A DNA stretch of 64,000 nt from an uncultured bacterium (GCA_948469375.1 CAOKLO010000003.1:42739-106738); one strand, 5' to 3'. Positions 34,180 through 43,280 are shown, counted from the stretch's first letter. Program-made: numbers and translations. The notes: generated from the letters alone by a model not told the origin.

Positions 34180-34739
34180 CCCTGCTCACCGCCTTCCGCA
34201 GACGGGTCAGGTTCAGACGACTGCACCCGCGAACGGTCAAAAGAGTACAGGGGAATTAGCCTGTCATAGTTCAAATAATAAAAATAGTAGGGTTTCAGAC
34301 CGTCGTCGATTTCAATGACCTCTCCATATTCCAGCTCCATCCCAGCGTCGGAAAAAATCTGTTCCACAGGTTCCCTTTGCATGGCGTCATAAAGCTGCTT
34401 GGCGGTCATGCGGAGATCCGCTTCACAGCGCAGTTTATAACGGCGTTCTGAGGGGGAGATATGCGCGCCCGGCTTGTAGTCCCGTCGGTTGAGACACCAT
34501 TCCAGGAACTCGCTCTCCTGGTTCACAAAGCCGTAGACGCGGCACATTGGCGGAGAGATCAGCCTGAGGCACCACTTGGGCGGTTTGTACTTCGGGTCAG
34601 ACCGCTTGAACCGCTTGGACTTCCGTTGCTTTGGGAATCCGTTGCAATAACGCGTTTGGCCCACAGCCTCACCTACAGTTTGGTGGTACTGGCAGCCAGG
34701 GCAGGTCGGCCCCGGGAAGGTATATTCCATCTTCGCCAT
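34176..34739 (-). CDS. conserved element protein with Cys motifs
   Basis: 187 residues. An N-terminal CPGCQYHQTVGEAVGQTRYC could bind zinc, followed by a highly basic stretch (KQRKSKRFKRSDPKYKPPKW) and WCLRLISPPMCRVY. The pattern is familiar from Clostridia elements but I cannot name a family. GAGGGAACATAA precedes the ATG. Confidence 0.55.
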   Translation of the reverse strand: MAKMEYTFPGPTCPGCQYHQTVGEAVGQTRYCNGFPKQRKSKRFKRSDPKYKPPKWCLRLISPPMCRVYGFVNQESEFLEWCLNRRDYKPGAHISPSERRYKLRCEADLRMTAKQLYDAMQREPVEQIFSDAGMELEYGEVIEIDDGLKPYYFYYLNYDRLIPLYSFDRSRVQSSEPDPSAEGGEQG

Positions 34740-35153
34740 TTATGTTCCCTCTCCGGTGTCAGTGCCATGATGGGCCAGCCATTTGTTCACACGCTCCCGG
34801 TCGGCCTCATGGAACAACGACACAAACAGATCGGTGAAACACTCCGCGCCAGCCGGAAGATGTTCGGGGGCATCGCGCCACATCTGGAACGTCCGGCGGA
34901 AAACCTCCGACAGCAGCTCATCCGGTGTGCCCTGGGCGGGCAGATCATCCCCGTAGCACAGGCGCTTCCCGCAGGCGCGGCACCGCCCAATCCGGCACAG
35001 GCGGCGGCCTTCCGGCCGCTCCAATGTGGTATACTCCAGCTCAAAGCCTGTAAACTCAAAATTGCAAATAATATGGTGTATCCGTGCGGCCAGATCGTCC
35101 TTTCCCCAGTCAACACAGGTACACAACAGCTCCTCGCGATCACAGCCCCGCAT
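34740..35153 (-). CDS. short relative of the zinc-finger paralogues
   Basis: 137 residues. Residues about 30-85 (GFELEYTTLERPEGRRLCRIGRC, ACGKRLCYGDDLPAQGTPDEL, in two adjoining parts) align by eye with the N-terminal region of paralogue 2, but the C-terminal domain is absent. Start is the ATG spaced 7 nt after GGAGG. Either a truncated copy or a minimal domain protein. Confidence 0.5.
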   Translation of the reverse strand: MRGCDREELLCTCVDWGKDDLAARIHHIICNFEFTGFELEYTTLERPEGRRLCRIGRCRACGKRLCYGDDLPAQGTPDELLSEVFRRTFQMWRDAPEHLPAGAECFTDLFVSLFHEADRERVNKWLAHHGTDTGEGT

Positions 35154-35653
35154 CACGCTGCCTCCTCGTTGTTTGTTTTTTCACACAGTTCGATCACCTT
35201 CTGGCACTGATCCATCTCGAACCCGCCGATGTGGGCGCGGTCTGGCCGCAGATGGAGTTCTCCCGCCAGCCAGCGGTACGCCCCCGTCCGGGTCATGCGC
35301 CCACTTTTCCAGAGGGCGTCGAACACACGGTGGGCCTCCATCCGCTTCAGCCGCAGCACCTCGTTGGCCACATTGCCCAGGGGCCGGGTCGTGCCCTTGT
35401 GGCAGCCCACCCGGGCGTTGCAGTTCTGGCACTGGTAGAGGTACTCGCCCTCCATGCCCAGCCGCCGGGTGGATTCGCCGTAGACCATTTTGGCGGGGAT
35501 CAGCTTGATGACGCCGCCGCAGTAGCGGCAGATCGTCGGAAGAAATTCCGCTCTGCTGCGTCCTTGCCGCGTTGCGGCAGGGACTGCGCCCGCTTCATTC
35601 CTTCCTCCTCTCCCCACCGGACCCGCTTCGCTGGGCTCCGGCGGGGGCCCCAT
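35153..35653 (-). CDS. DUF3268 zinc-finger protein
   Basis: 166 residues. After a Pro/Gly/Arg-rich lead, the domain shows CRYCGGVIKLIPAKMVYGES, YQCQNCNARVGCHKGTTRPLG, LKRMEAHRVFDALWKSGRMTR and RAHIGGF, the ordered pattern of DUF3268. Two CxxC pairs bind zinc. Common in phages and conjugative elements; function unknown. Start at ATG after AAGGATAAAAAA. Confidence 0.72.
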   Translation of the reverse strand: MGPPPEPSEAGPVGRGGRNEAGAVPAATRQGRSRAEFLPTICRYCGGVIKLIPAKMVYGESTRRLGMEGEYLYQCQNCNARVGCHKGTTRPLGNVANEVLRLKRMEAHRVFDALWKSGRMTRTGAYRWLAGELHLRPDRAHIGGFEMDQCQKVIELCEKTNNEEAA

Positions 35654-35680
35654 TTTTTTATCCTTCAAACTCCTCACCCC

Positions 35681-36877
35681 CTACGCCGCCTTTTTGACGG
35701 TTTTAGCTTTAGAGGATTTGGCTTTGGGAGATTTGGCCTTTGCCGCCTTCTCCGGCTTGGCTTTTGGCGTCTCCTGCACCACCACCGGGGTGGCAGCGGG
35801 TTCCCGCATGGCGGTCTGCATATAGTAGGCCCCTTCGGTGGACAGATCCAGCATCCCAGCCTGGGCGATGCCCAAGGTGGCGGTGCCGGACAGCGAGCGC
35901 AGGCAGGCCGTCAGATCCTCGATCAGATACCAGTATTCGCCCCAGGGCGTCCCGGTCAGCGGCACCGTGTCCAGCTGTTCGCTGGCCGCGCCCAGCTCCC
36001 CCTTGCAGGAAAAGGTGATCCGCCCGCCGTCAAAGGCCAGCTTCACCCGGCCCTTGGGGTCTACCGCCGCCACGGTTTTCAGCGTCCGGCGCAGGTCGGC
36101 CACGTCGGTGAGCAGCGTGAACTGGTTGCGGATGTTGTTCATCAGCCGGTCCGTGTCCATGTAGTCGCCCTCCATCAGCATGGCCCCGAACGTGAGCCCC
36201 GGGCGCTGGAACACCAGGAACCTCCCGGCCACGCCCACATAGAACTCATCTCCGTCCGAACACAGCCCGGCCAGCTTTTCCAGAGAGTTGGCGGGCAGCA
36301 GCAGGCTGATGTTCCCGGTGGATTTGTCGTCGCCCTTGGCGGTGACCAGGCACCGGCCGTTGTAGCCCACGCCCTTCAGCCCCTCCTGGGTGAACATCAG
36401 GTTCACACAGCGCATCAAGGGCCTGTCCTTATCTTCCTTTGTGGCGAACATGGTTTGTCTCGCCATAGACGGGATGCCGGACAGCTTTACCGTGTCCTCC
36501 GGGAACGGGAGTTCTATTTTGGGGAACTCGCCCCGTTCCCCGATGCTCCAGTTGTAGACTGTCTCCCCGCTGTTCAGCGTGAGCACGCGGGTTCCAGGCT
36601 TGCGGCGCAGCTGCGCCGTCTCGCCGGACATCAGCCCCAGCATCCCCGCCAGCAGCTTGGCGTTCATAACGACAGCATCATCCTCTCCAGCCGTACAAGC
36701 CAGCTTCTGCTCCAGGGAAGTCTCAATGTTGGTGGCGGTGAGGGTAAGCGTGCCTGCGGCAGCGTCCGCCTCCAAAAGCACCCCCTTCAGCGGTTCCAGG
36801 GGGGCGTCCTCCGACGCGATGGCCGAGGCCTTCTGGACGGCGCTCAACAGCTCCGCCCGGTTTATTGTGATGTTCAA
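35681..36877 (-). CDS. DNA polymerase III beta-clamp homologue (second)
   Basis: 398 residues with a TTG start positioned 6 nt after AAAGGAGG. The DnaN-like features are MNITINRAELLSAVQKASAIA, EPLKGVLLEADAAAGTLTLTATNIE and a three-domain length of about 350. The extra C-terminal tail is Lys/Ala/Pro-rich (KAAKAKSPKAKSSKAKTVK) and could bind DNA non-specifically. Different in sequence from the clamp at 20-21 kb. Follows the large helicase gene by 11 bp. Presumably an element-specific processivity factor. Confidence 0.82.
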   Translation of the reverse strand: MNITINRAELLSAVQKASAIASEDAPLEPLKGVLLEADAAAGTLTLTATNIETSLEQKLACTAGEDDAVVMNAKLLAGMLGLMSGETAQLRRKPGTRVLTLNSGETVYNWSIGERGEFPKIELPFPEDTVKLSGIPSMARQTMFATKEDKDRPLMRCVNLMFTQEGLKGVGYNGRCLVTAKGDDKSTGNISLLLPANSLEKLAGLCSDGDEFYVGVAGRFLVFQRPGLTFGAMLMEGDYMDTDRLMNNIRNQFTLLTDVADLRRTLKTVAAVDPKGRVKLAFDGGRITFSCKGELGAASEQLDTVPLTGTPWGEYWYLIEDLTACLRSLSGTATLGIAQAGMLDLSTEGAYYMQTAMREPAATPVVVQETPKAKPEKAAKAKSPKAKSSKAKTVKKAA

Positions 36878-36888
36878 AATTGCCTCCT

Positions 36889-39800
36889 TTACGCGGCAAA
36901 GCCGTCGAGGGTAAATTGATTTTCGTCCACGACAGGCTTCTTCGGTTTCTTTTTCTTCTTTTGTTCTTCCAGCGTCCGTTCCAACAGGCCGTCGTAGGTC
37001 TGGCGCTGCACACGGGCGCTCTCAGTTCTGATGGTAGGCGCCTCCAGGGCCGGGGCTTCCGTCACAGGCTGGGCCGCGGGCCGCGCACGCCGCTCGGGGT
37101 TGATGACCGCCATCTTTTTGAACGCGGCGGCGATATCCTCCACATTGTCCTTGATGCCCAGGGACAGCTCCTTCGCCATCTGGGAGGTCAGGTCGCGCAC
37201 GTCGCTCATGGCGGCAAGCCCCTCCTCGGACAGGGTGCCCTCGATGATGCCCGCCACCGCCAGCTTGGACGCCATCAGCTTCATGGCCTTGGCCTGCATG
37301 GTGTCCTTGTAGTACAGCAGATAGACCTCCACCCGGGGCGCGGCCTGGTTGATGCGCCAGCTCCGGCGCGACGCCTGCCGCAGGGTGAACAGGTTGAATC
37401 CCATGCTGTAAAAAATGAGGGTGGTGAAATCATTCAAATCCAGCCCTGTTTCCACACATTTTTGATTGGTGATCAGCACCTGAAGCCCTGAGCGCACCCG
37501 CTTCTCCACCCATTCCTCCCGCTTGTTTGGCGGGACGGTGGTGGCGAGGATCTCCGTCCGGTAGCCGGCCTGGGTGAGCAGCTTGAGCAGCTTCTGCTGG
37601 GAATCGGTGCGCGTCCAGCTGGTGTAGACCAGCACCCGGCCCCCGGCGGCGACCTTGTCCCGGACGATTTCCAGCACCTTTTCCTCTTTGGGCAGGATGT
37701 CCTCAAAACAGGCCGCGTTGGCGGGCTTCACGATCACATCGCCGTCAATGGGGTGGACGATCTCCGGCTGGTCATAGGGCTGATCCGGGTAGACGGTGAG
37801 CAGGTTCAAGTAAGCGGACAGCAGCTTATTGGCCGCCTTGCGGTCAGATTTCAACACCTTCTGCAAAATGTGCTCCGCGTATTCGTAGCCCTCCCGCACC
37901 TTCTCCGGCATATCCAGCGGCACAGGGATCTCCTCATAGTCCGGCAGATCCTTCCCCATGTCGGACAGGGACAGGAACGCCGTGTACTCCAGCAGGAACC
38001 GGGAGTACACCAGCGGCGACACCCCGGGCAGCTTTTTGCTCCTGAGCTTGTGTTTGATGGTGCGGCGGTTGGAGTTGTAATCGGACTCCACGATCTCGTA
38101 GATGTTCTCCACCACGCCGTACTCCTCATCGAACCAGGCGGGCTTGTTGTAGGGCTTGTCGTCCTTCCGCATCAGACCGGGCACCAGGCGGTACAACAGG
38201 TGGAAAATGCCCGAGCTGTACCCGTTGATGAGGGTGGCGGTCATGCCCACGAACATCTTGGACACGCCGTACAGCTCACCCATGGCGTCCCCCTGGCCGC
38301 TGGCATTGTTGTATTCGTGGAGCTCGTCACAGAGCAGGCCGTCGATGCGGCCCCGGTACTTCTTTTTGATGTAGGTGCTCAGCGCGTACCGGCGGCAGGC
38401 GCCCTGCACCGGCTCATAGCCGTCCGGGTGTGCCGCGATTTCCTCCAGCCGGGACAGGATACGCTCATTTTTTGTCCGGCTTTTGTGCTGCGCGGCCATT
38501 TCCCGGTACACCCAGCCGTAATCGGTAATCTTGGCCCATTTGATCTGGCGTCCCGGATTGATAGCGGACCACAGCTGGCTTCCGCAGCTTTTGCAGATGT
38601 GGTTGCCCCGGTGCTCCCGCTGAAAATAGAACTGGTCCGCGTTCACTTCGTATTTTGTGCCGTCATCGCTGATGGTCATCTGCACCACCTCACCGCAGTC
38701 CGGGCAGCGGAAGCCCCCGGCCATGCGGTCATAGGTGACGGCGGGATAGCGCATATAGCCATCCCGGGCCTTCTCCTTGCTGAACACGGCGTACACGTTT
38801 TTATCGCCGGCCTCATAGGCCCGGTACAGCCGGTCAAAGTCCGTAATGCTCTTGACCACCATGGCGAAGGTGTTGGGCAGGGTCTCTCCGATCTCCCGCA
38901 CCCACTTTTTTGTGACGTGGGACGGGGCCATCACGAGGTTGAAGGTCTTGCTTCTGGGAGAAAGGGCGGCGTGCATTCCCTGGAGCGCACCCAGGGCGGT
39001 AGCGCCGATTTTCGTTTTGCCACTGCCACATTCCGCCACGATCAAGGCGGTTTTTTTACGCTTCAACTGACGCTTGACGGCCTCCGCCACCGCCAGCTGG
39101 GCGTCATACAGGGAATAGCCCGCGTTGGCCTGGATGGTGTCGTTTACCGCCAGCACCTCCTCGGACAGCGGCTCCGCTGCCGGGTCGAACAGGGGCTTGA
39201 ACTGCCCCCGGATGCGCTGGGCCACGGTGGCGCCAAAGGTGTTGAGGTAGCCGGTGACGTTCTCCACGCCGTCGAAGCCGTCCGGCTGGCCGGGCACAGT
39301 GCCAGGGATGGCGATGGCCCCGCTTTTCAGGCCGTCCTCCAAAATTTCCACCATGTTGGCATCCTCCGGCTTCAGGTTCAGCACATAGGCGTCCAGCTTC
39401 TCCTTCAGCGAGAACACCTCCAGCTGCCGCAGGTCTCCACGGGCGATCAGTGTGTCCAGCACATAGTCCCGGAACTCGGGGATGAGGGGCGCGGCGGTCT
39501 TGCTGTCCAGCTCACGAAACAGGCTGTTCCGGTCTCCGGCGGGACAGAACAGGTAGCACTTCCGGGGCTGGATCTCCTGCTGGGTTCCGGCTTCCGCTTC
39601 ACTGTCCTCCCCATCGTCCTGGGGCTCGGCGGTGAGGGCGTCGTCGCCGGCCATCAGCGTGGCGGTGGCATAAACACCGTCGTGGGCCAGCTGCCGCCGG
39701 TACTTCTTCGGGATGCTCTTCAGATTCCGCTTTTTGTCGTTCTGCACGGTCTCAATGGTGGCCCCGCCGTAGATGGCGTCCGCCATGGCCCGCACCATCT

Positions 39801-39939
39801 CCGGGTAGCCGCCGAAGCGGATGGCGGTGATGGTGCTGCTCCCTCCGGCGCTTTCCACCATAATGGTGTCGGCGTATGCGGTGAGCCGGACATTTGATTT
39901 GGGATCGAAATAGGATAGCTCAATCAATCTGCTTGACAT
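36889..39939 (-). CDS. large SF2 (SNF2/DEAD-like) helicase
   Basis: 1016 residues, first gene of the second leftward operon. A 290-residue N-terminal extension is followed by the ATP site AECGSGKTK (302-310), an inserted four-Cys zinc ribbon (CPDCGEVV near 413, CKSCGSQLW near 448), the DEAD-box equivalent LLCDELHEY near 538, RVLVYTSWTRTDSQQKLLKLL and ITNQKCVETGLDL with RQASRRSWRINQ as motifs V-VI. The C-terminus is Lys-rich. Such helicases occur in large conjugative elements and phages; role inferred as DNA remodelling or replication. Confidence 0.85.
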   Translation of the reverse strand: MSSRLIELSYFDPKSNVRLTAYADTIMVESAGGSSTITAIRFGGYPEMVRAMADAIYGGATIETVQNDKKRNLKSIPKKYRRQLAHDGVYATATLMAGDDALTAEPQDDGEDSEAEAGTQQEIQPRKCYLFCPAGDRNSLFRELDSKTAAPLIPEFRDYVLDTLIARGDLRQLEVFSLKEKLDAYVLNLKPEDANMVEILEDGLKSGAIAIPGTVPGQPDGFDGVENVTGYLNTFGATVAQRIRGQFKPLFDPAAEPLSEEVLAVNDTIQANAGYSLYDAQLAVAEAVKRQLKRKKTALIVAECGSGKTKIGATALGALQGMHAALSPRSKTFNLVMAPSHVTKKWVREIGETLPNTFAMVVKSITDFDRLYRAYEAGDKNVYAVFSKEKARDGYMRYPAVTYDRMAGGFRCPDCGEVVQMTISDDGTKYEVNADQFYFQREHRGNHICKSCGSQLWSAINPGRQIKWAKITDYGWVYREMAAQHKSRTKNERILSRLEEIAAHPDGYEPVQGACRRYALSTYIKKKYRGRIDGLLCDELHEYNNASGQGDAMGELYGVSKMFVGMTATLINGYSSGIFHLLYRLVPGLMRKDDKPYNKPAWFDEEYGVVENIYEIVESDYNSNRRTIKHKLRSKKLPGVSPLVYSRFLLEYTAFLSLSDMGKDLPDYEEIPVPLDMPEKVREGYEYAEHILQKVLKSDRKAANKLLSAYLNLLTVYPDQPYDQPEIVHPIDGDVIVKPANAACFEDILPKEEKVLEIVRDKVAAGGRVLVYTSWTRTDSQQKLLKLLTQAGYRTEILATTVPPNKREEWVEKRVRSGLQVLITNQKCVETGLDLNDFTTLIFYSMGFNLFTLRQASRRSWRINQAAPRVEVYLLYYKDTMQAKAMKLMASKLAVAGIIEGTLSEEGLAAMSDVRDLTSQMAKELSLGIKDNVEDIAAAFKKMAVINPERRARPAAQPVTEAPALEAPTIRTESARVQRQTYDGLLERTLEEQKKKKKPKKPVVDENQFTLDGFAA

Positions 39940-39966
39940 TCATCTGCGCACTTCCCTTCTGGACGC

Positions 39967-40008
39967 AAAAAAAGACCGTGACTACCCTGCTGGGCAATTC
40001 ACAGTCTT
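39967..40008 (-). terminator. leader attenuator hairpin, copy 2
   Basis: Minus-strand stem AAGACTGTGA / TCACGGTCTT plus CCC/GGG at the loop, with an internal loop between, followed by seven T. Same position relative to promoter and first gene as copy 1. Confidence 0.78.
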
Positions 40009-40017
40009 CATGGTCCG

Positions 40018-40178
40018 TATTTTGTTCTTCCAGGCCGCTTTAGTCCGGCGGAGGGCAGACTTCACCCCTTTCCACGCCAGTCCTCCCTCGCTTACTCCGC
40101 CCTAACTTACTCCGCCCTGAAATACAGGTTCATTGTACCATGCCGGGGCGCGGGCGGATAGGTGGAGGGGTTCCACCT
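40018..40178 (-). repeat. 161-bp duplicated operon leader, copy 2
   Basis: Direct repeat of 23343-23503, with three differences over 161 bp. It precedes the helicase-clamp operon. Confidence 0.95.
40040..40075 (-). CDS. putative leader peptide VERGEVCPPPD, copy 2
   Basis: Same 11 residues as copy 1, GTG start after GGGAGGA. Here the stop is TAA where copy 1 has TGA, so the one base change in this stretch keeps the frame's end. Translation is not proven. Confidence 0.4.
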   Translation of the reverse strand: MERGEVCPPPD

Positions 40179-40180
40179 TT
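40132..40180 (-). promoter_or_regulatory. extended -10 promoter and operator, copy 2
   Basis: TGGTACAAT as in copy 1 (TACAAT at 40132-40137). The operator arms ATAGGTGGA and TCCACCT are kept for 7 bp; the outer two bases no longer pair. Confidence 0.58.
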
Positions 40181-40207
40181 TGTAGGATGAGCATATGCGG
40201 GCTGCTG

Positions 40208-40236
40208 TTGCAAAAAAAGAGGATTTATACTATAAT
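40208..40236 (+). promoter_or_regulatory. promoter of the methyltransferase gene
   Basis: TTGCAA (40208-40213), 17-bp spacer, TATAAT (40231-40236). It lies inside the longest open frame and so rules out the upstream ATG at 40195 as start. Confidence 0.75.
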
Positions 40237-40275
40237 GCTTTAGCTCGATATCTTTTGCCCATGGAGGTGCCGGAA

Positions 40276-41028
40276 TTGAGTGGACTGGGACAAAATTATT
40301 ATGGCAGCTTGTGTGCTGAGATGTATGATATCCTGCACAGGACAGCCCCAGCGGATGAACTTGCGTTTTACCTCTCCTATGCGGAAAAGGGGCAGAAGAT
40401 TCTGGAGCCCTTATGCGGAAACGGCCGCTTCCTTGTGCCGTTCCTGGAACAGGGCTTTGATATCACCGGACTTGACCTGTCCGAGGAGATGCTGGCTAAG
40501 CTGAGACAGAGAGCTCCTGGCGCACAGGCTTTCCGGGCGGACATTACCACGTATTCGGGCCGGGAGACCTATGATTACATTTTCGTCCCATCCTGCTCCA
40601 TATCCCTGTTCACCGATATCAAGCAGTGCAAACAAGTCCTGCGCAAATTGAACGCGCTGCTGGCAAAGGGCGGCAGGCTGGTTTTTTCTGTGGATACCAT
40701 CGCAAGCAGGTGTACGGATGACGGCGATTATCAGACCACGGCTTCGGTAAAAACGCGGGAGGGCTTTGACCTGATCTTAAAGAGCAAAAACCATTATGAT
40801 GAGCGCAGCCAAACGCAATTTTCGCCGGGGATCTATGAACTGTATCGGGAGGGGGAGCTCCTGAGCCAGGAACGGATGGATTTTCAGACCCATCTGTACC
40901 AAGCTGGAGAAATGGAACAGTACCTGCGGGAAAGCGGTTTTTCCGCTGTGCTGTCGTATTCCTCCTACCATAAAACGCCCGTGTCCGGCGACGATTATGA
41001 GATACTGCTATATGAATGCAGCCTCTGA
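40276..41028 (+). CDS. class I SAM-dependent methyltransferase
   Basis: 250 residues from a TTG start 8 nt after GGAGG (an ATG at 40261 is the alternative). Opening YGSLCAEMYDILH, SAM motif ILEPLCGNGRFLVPFLEQGF, acidic GLDLSEEML, then ADITTY and a GGRLVFSVDT post-motif. Small-molecule or protein methyltransferase of the kind with a YGELC...YD opening; substrate unknown. Monocistronic with its own promoter and terminator. AT content is higher than that of the neighbouring backbone. Confidence 0.82.
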   Translation: MSGLGQNYYGSLCAEMYDILHRTAPADELAFYLSYAEKGQKILEPLCGNGRFLVPFLEQGFDITGLDLSEEMLAKLRQRAPGAQAFRADITTYSGRETYDYIFVPSCSISLFTDIKQCKQVLRKLNALLAKGGRLVFSVDTIASRCTDDGDYQTTASVKTREGFDLILKSKNHYDERSQTQFSPGIYELYREGELLSQERMDFQTHLYQAGEMEQYLRESGFSAVLSYSSYHKTPVSGDDYEILLYECSL

Positions 41029-41059
41029 TACCTGAAAACTGCCCGCTTTCAAAATGGGA

Positions 41060-41105
41060 AACGGTTCTGCACTTCAAAAAACAGGAAGCGCGGAACCGTT
41101 CTTTT
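41060..41105 (+). terminator. terminator after the methyltransferase
   Basis: AACGGTTC and GAACCGTT arms with additional GC pairs around an A-rich loop, then CTTTTTC. Confidence 0.7.
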
Positions 41106-41141
41106 TCCCCTGATAAGCGGAAGGCTTTCACCATGGCGGCG

Positions 41142-42005
41142 CTATTTCCAGAACCCGATGAACTCTGTCCCGGTATCCGGAACCAGGGAGATCATATGCT
41201 CCGGCGATCCCTGGGGTTCGCTGTCCTCTCCCATCATTTTCAAAAGGATGCCCAGTCCGTCGTGCAGCCCCGCCTGTTCCTGGGCGTTGTAGGCCGCGGC
41301 ATACATGGGGGCATACTTCCAGATGGCGTTCATCAGCTCCGGCCTGCGGATCAGGCCCGTTTCCAACCACTCAGGGCGCACCTTCAGCAGCTCAAAAATC
41401 GCGGTACAGCTGGCCCTTTCTTCAAAAAACAGGTAACTCAGCTCCACATCATCGGCTTTGCTGTGGATCAATTTCTTCCCGGCCTGGACTATGCCGTCTG
41501 AAAATTCCGTAGTCCAAACCGGGTGGCAGACCGCTAAAGCAGTTTTGCATTGGCTGGTTTCCAGCCAGTATACCCCATTGTCCAGCACCCTGTACCGAAG
41601 TGTCCACCCCCAGGGGGTGTAGGGCGGCACAGGGAATGAGCCGAAGTATGTGGGACACAGCTCCATGCCCTCCATGGCGGCATCAGCCAGCGACCAGCCC
41701 TCAAGGGGTGGGCTGCCATGGCGGGATTGGTTTTTGCACAGCTCGTATAGGATGGCCGTCCACCCACCCTCATCCGGCGGGTCGATGGCGTACAGCAGGC
41801 CGGGTATGCCGTCCAAGGCCGTGCCCAGGGCGAGGGCTTCCCGGGAGATGGGCGCGTCCGGCAAGACCAGGTAGTATTCGCTGCAAGGGTATGCGCTGTC
41901 CGGGTCTGGCTGGACGGTGAGGGAGTAGACGCCGGGGCATAATTCCTCCCAGCCTGTGACCTCGCCCAATTCGTATCGCAATGCTGACAGAAGTTCTTCG
42001 TCCAT
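41142..42005 (-). CDS. unknown soluble protein
   Basis: 287 residues, acidic, many Trp/Tyr/Pro, no signal peptide. Starts MDEELLSALRYELGEVTGWE after GAGAGAGA. Segments such as PTYFGSFPVPPYTPWGWTLRY suggest a beta-rich fold. No known family recognised. Transcribed from its own promoter (42057-42086), facing the methyltransferase. Confidence 0.6.
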   Translation of the reverse strand: MDEELLSALRYELGEVTGWEELCPGVYSLTVQPDPDSAYPCSEYYLVLPDAPISREALALGTALDGIPGLLYAIDPPDEGGWTAILYELCKNQSRHGSPPLEGWSLADAAMEGMELCPTYFGSFPVPPYTPWGWTLRYRVLDNGVYWLETSQCKTALAVCHPVWTTEFSDGIVQAGKKLIHSKADDVELSYLFFEERASCTAIFELLKVRPEWLETGLIRRPELMNAIWKYAPMYAAAYNAQEQAGLHDGLGILLKMMGEDSEPQGSPEHMISLVPDTGTEFIGFWK

Positions 42006-42056
42006 TTCATTCTCTCTCTTTCTCGCTGCTCGCAATAATTAGTCATCTTTGGGATA

Positions 42057-42086
42057 ATCCTATCAAAAAATATATGCTACTGTCAA
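42057..42086 (-). promoter_or_regulatory. promoter of the 41142-42005 gene
   Basis: Minus-strand TTGACA (consensus -35), 18-bp spacer, TAGGAT. Confidence 0.7.
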
Positions 42087-42117
42087 TACCAAAGTAGTCA
42101 TGTTAAGGATAGGATGA

Positions 42118-42375
42118 ATGTGGATGAAATTATTGGCTATGGACGGGAAATGCAATGCCTGTGGGGATCGAGTTCGTCTGGCACGGGAAAAAACAGGGCT
42201 TTCTCAAGAGGCACTAGCGGCAAAGGTGCAGTTAAAAGGGCATTCACTGACACAAAAAGCAGTCAGTCGGATTGAAACTGGAGTCCGTGTTGTGCCGGAT
42301 TACGAAATACCATTGTTGGCAGAAGCATTGGGAGTTGATCCATTGTGGCTTCTGGGCCTTTCCGATATACCATAA
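42118..42375 (+). CDS. XRE-family DNA-binding protein
   Basis: 85 residues. Helix-turn-helix VRLAREKTGLSQEALAAKVQ with QKAVSRIETGVRVVPDYEIPLLAEALGVDPLWLLG, the usual Cro/C1 layout. A CNAC pair precedes the domain. It is 10 bp upstream of the WYL regulator, likely one transcript. Confidence 0.82.
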   Translation: MWMKLLAMDGKCNACGDRVRLAREKTGLSQEALAAKVQLKGHSLTQKAVSRIETGVRVVPDYEIPLLAEALGVDPLWLLGLSDIP

Positions 42376-42385
42376 AACAGCGGCT

Positions 42386-43280
42386 ATGAAAATCGACCGC
42401 CTGATGGGGATCGTCACGATCCTGCTGCAACAGGGCAAAGTTACTGCGCCGGAGCTGGCCCGGCGCTTCGAGGTGTCCCGGCGCACCATCAACCGGGACA
42501 TCGAGGACATCTGCCGGGCGGGCATCCCCTTGGTCACCATCCGGGGCTATGGGGGCGGCGTGTCCATCGCGGAGGGGTTCACCCTGAACCGGGCGCTGCT
42601 CACCAGGGACGAGCTCCAGGCGATCCTCTCCGGGGTGAAAGGGCTGGACAGTGTATGGGACGCGCCCCGGTTCCCCGCGCTGGCCGAAAAGCTGTCCGGC
42701 GGACTCCCTGACGATATCCTCATCGACCTGGCCTCCTATTACCAGGAGCCGCTGACGCAAAAAATCGCCGTCATCCGAACGGCCATCCGGGACAGGCGGC
42801 TCCTCTCATTTGACTACTACTACGAAAAGGGCGAGTGCCGCCGCACCATGGAGCCCTATAAGCTGGTATATCAGTGGTCTGCCTGGTATGTGTGGGGCTG
42901 GTGCCTGGACCGTGAAGCGTTTCGCCTGTTCAAGCTGAACCGACTCTGGGAGCTGGAACTGGGGGCGGGGCCCTTTGCGGCCCGGGAGCTCCCCCCCGGA
43001 GGAGATGGACTTTGACCGCCGCTTTTCCGCCGGGGCATACCGCCTCAAGGCCTTGTTTGATAAGGGCGAGAAGTACCGGCTCATTGAGGAATACGGCCCA
43101 GAATGTTACCGGGAAACCCCGGATGGGCTGCTACTGGAGCGGGAGTTCGCCAGCCGATCCAATATGCGGGAATGGGTGCTCAGCTTTGGGGGGCGGGCGG
43201 AGGTGCTGGAGCCGGATGAACTGCGGACGGATCTGCTGCGGCAGGCGGAGGCCATGCTGAAAAAATACCGAGGGACATGA
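42386..43280 (+). pseudogene. WYL-domain HTH regulator with a +1 frameshift
   Basis: The N-terminal HTH (VTILLQQGKVTAPELARRFE, VSRRTINRDIEDICRAGIP) and WYL domain (LLSFDYYYEKGECRRTMEPYKL, YVWGWCLDREAFRLFKLNR) are intact. In a run of seven C at 42991-42997 the frame shifts; with six C it would continue LPPEEMDFDRRFSAGAY to the stop at 43280. As read, the protein ends at 43015 (209 residues). It may be a true disruption, a phase-variable tract or a base-call error. Confidence 0.75.

Noticed and set aside
37753-39897. 714-codon open frame on the plus strand opposite the helicase
   Set aside because: Antisense shadow of a GC-rich coding region; the helicase on the other strand has clear motifs, and this frame has none and no ribosome site.
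40195-40275. Upstream ATG for the methyltransferase
   Set aside because: A TTGCAA-17-TATAAT promoter lies within that stretch, so the transcript begins after it.
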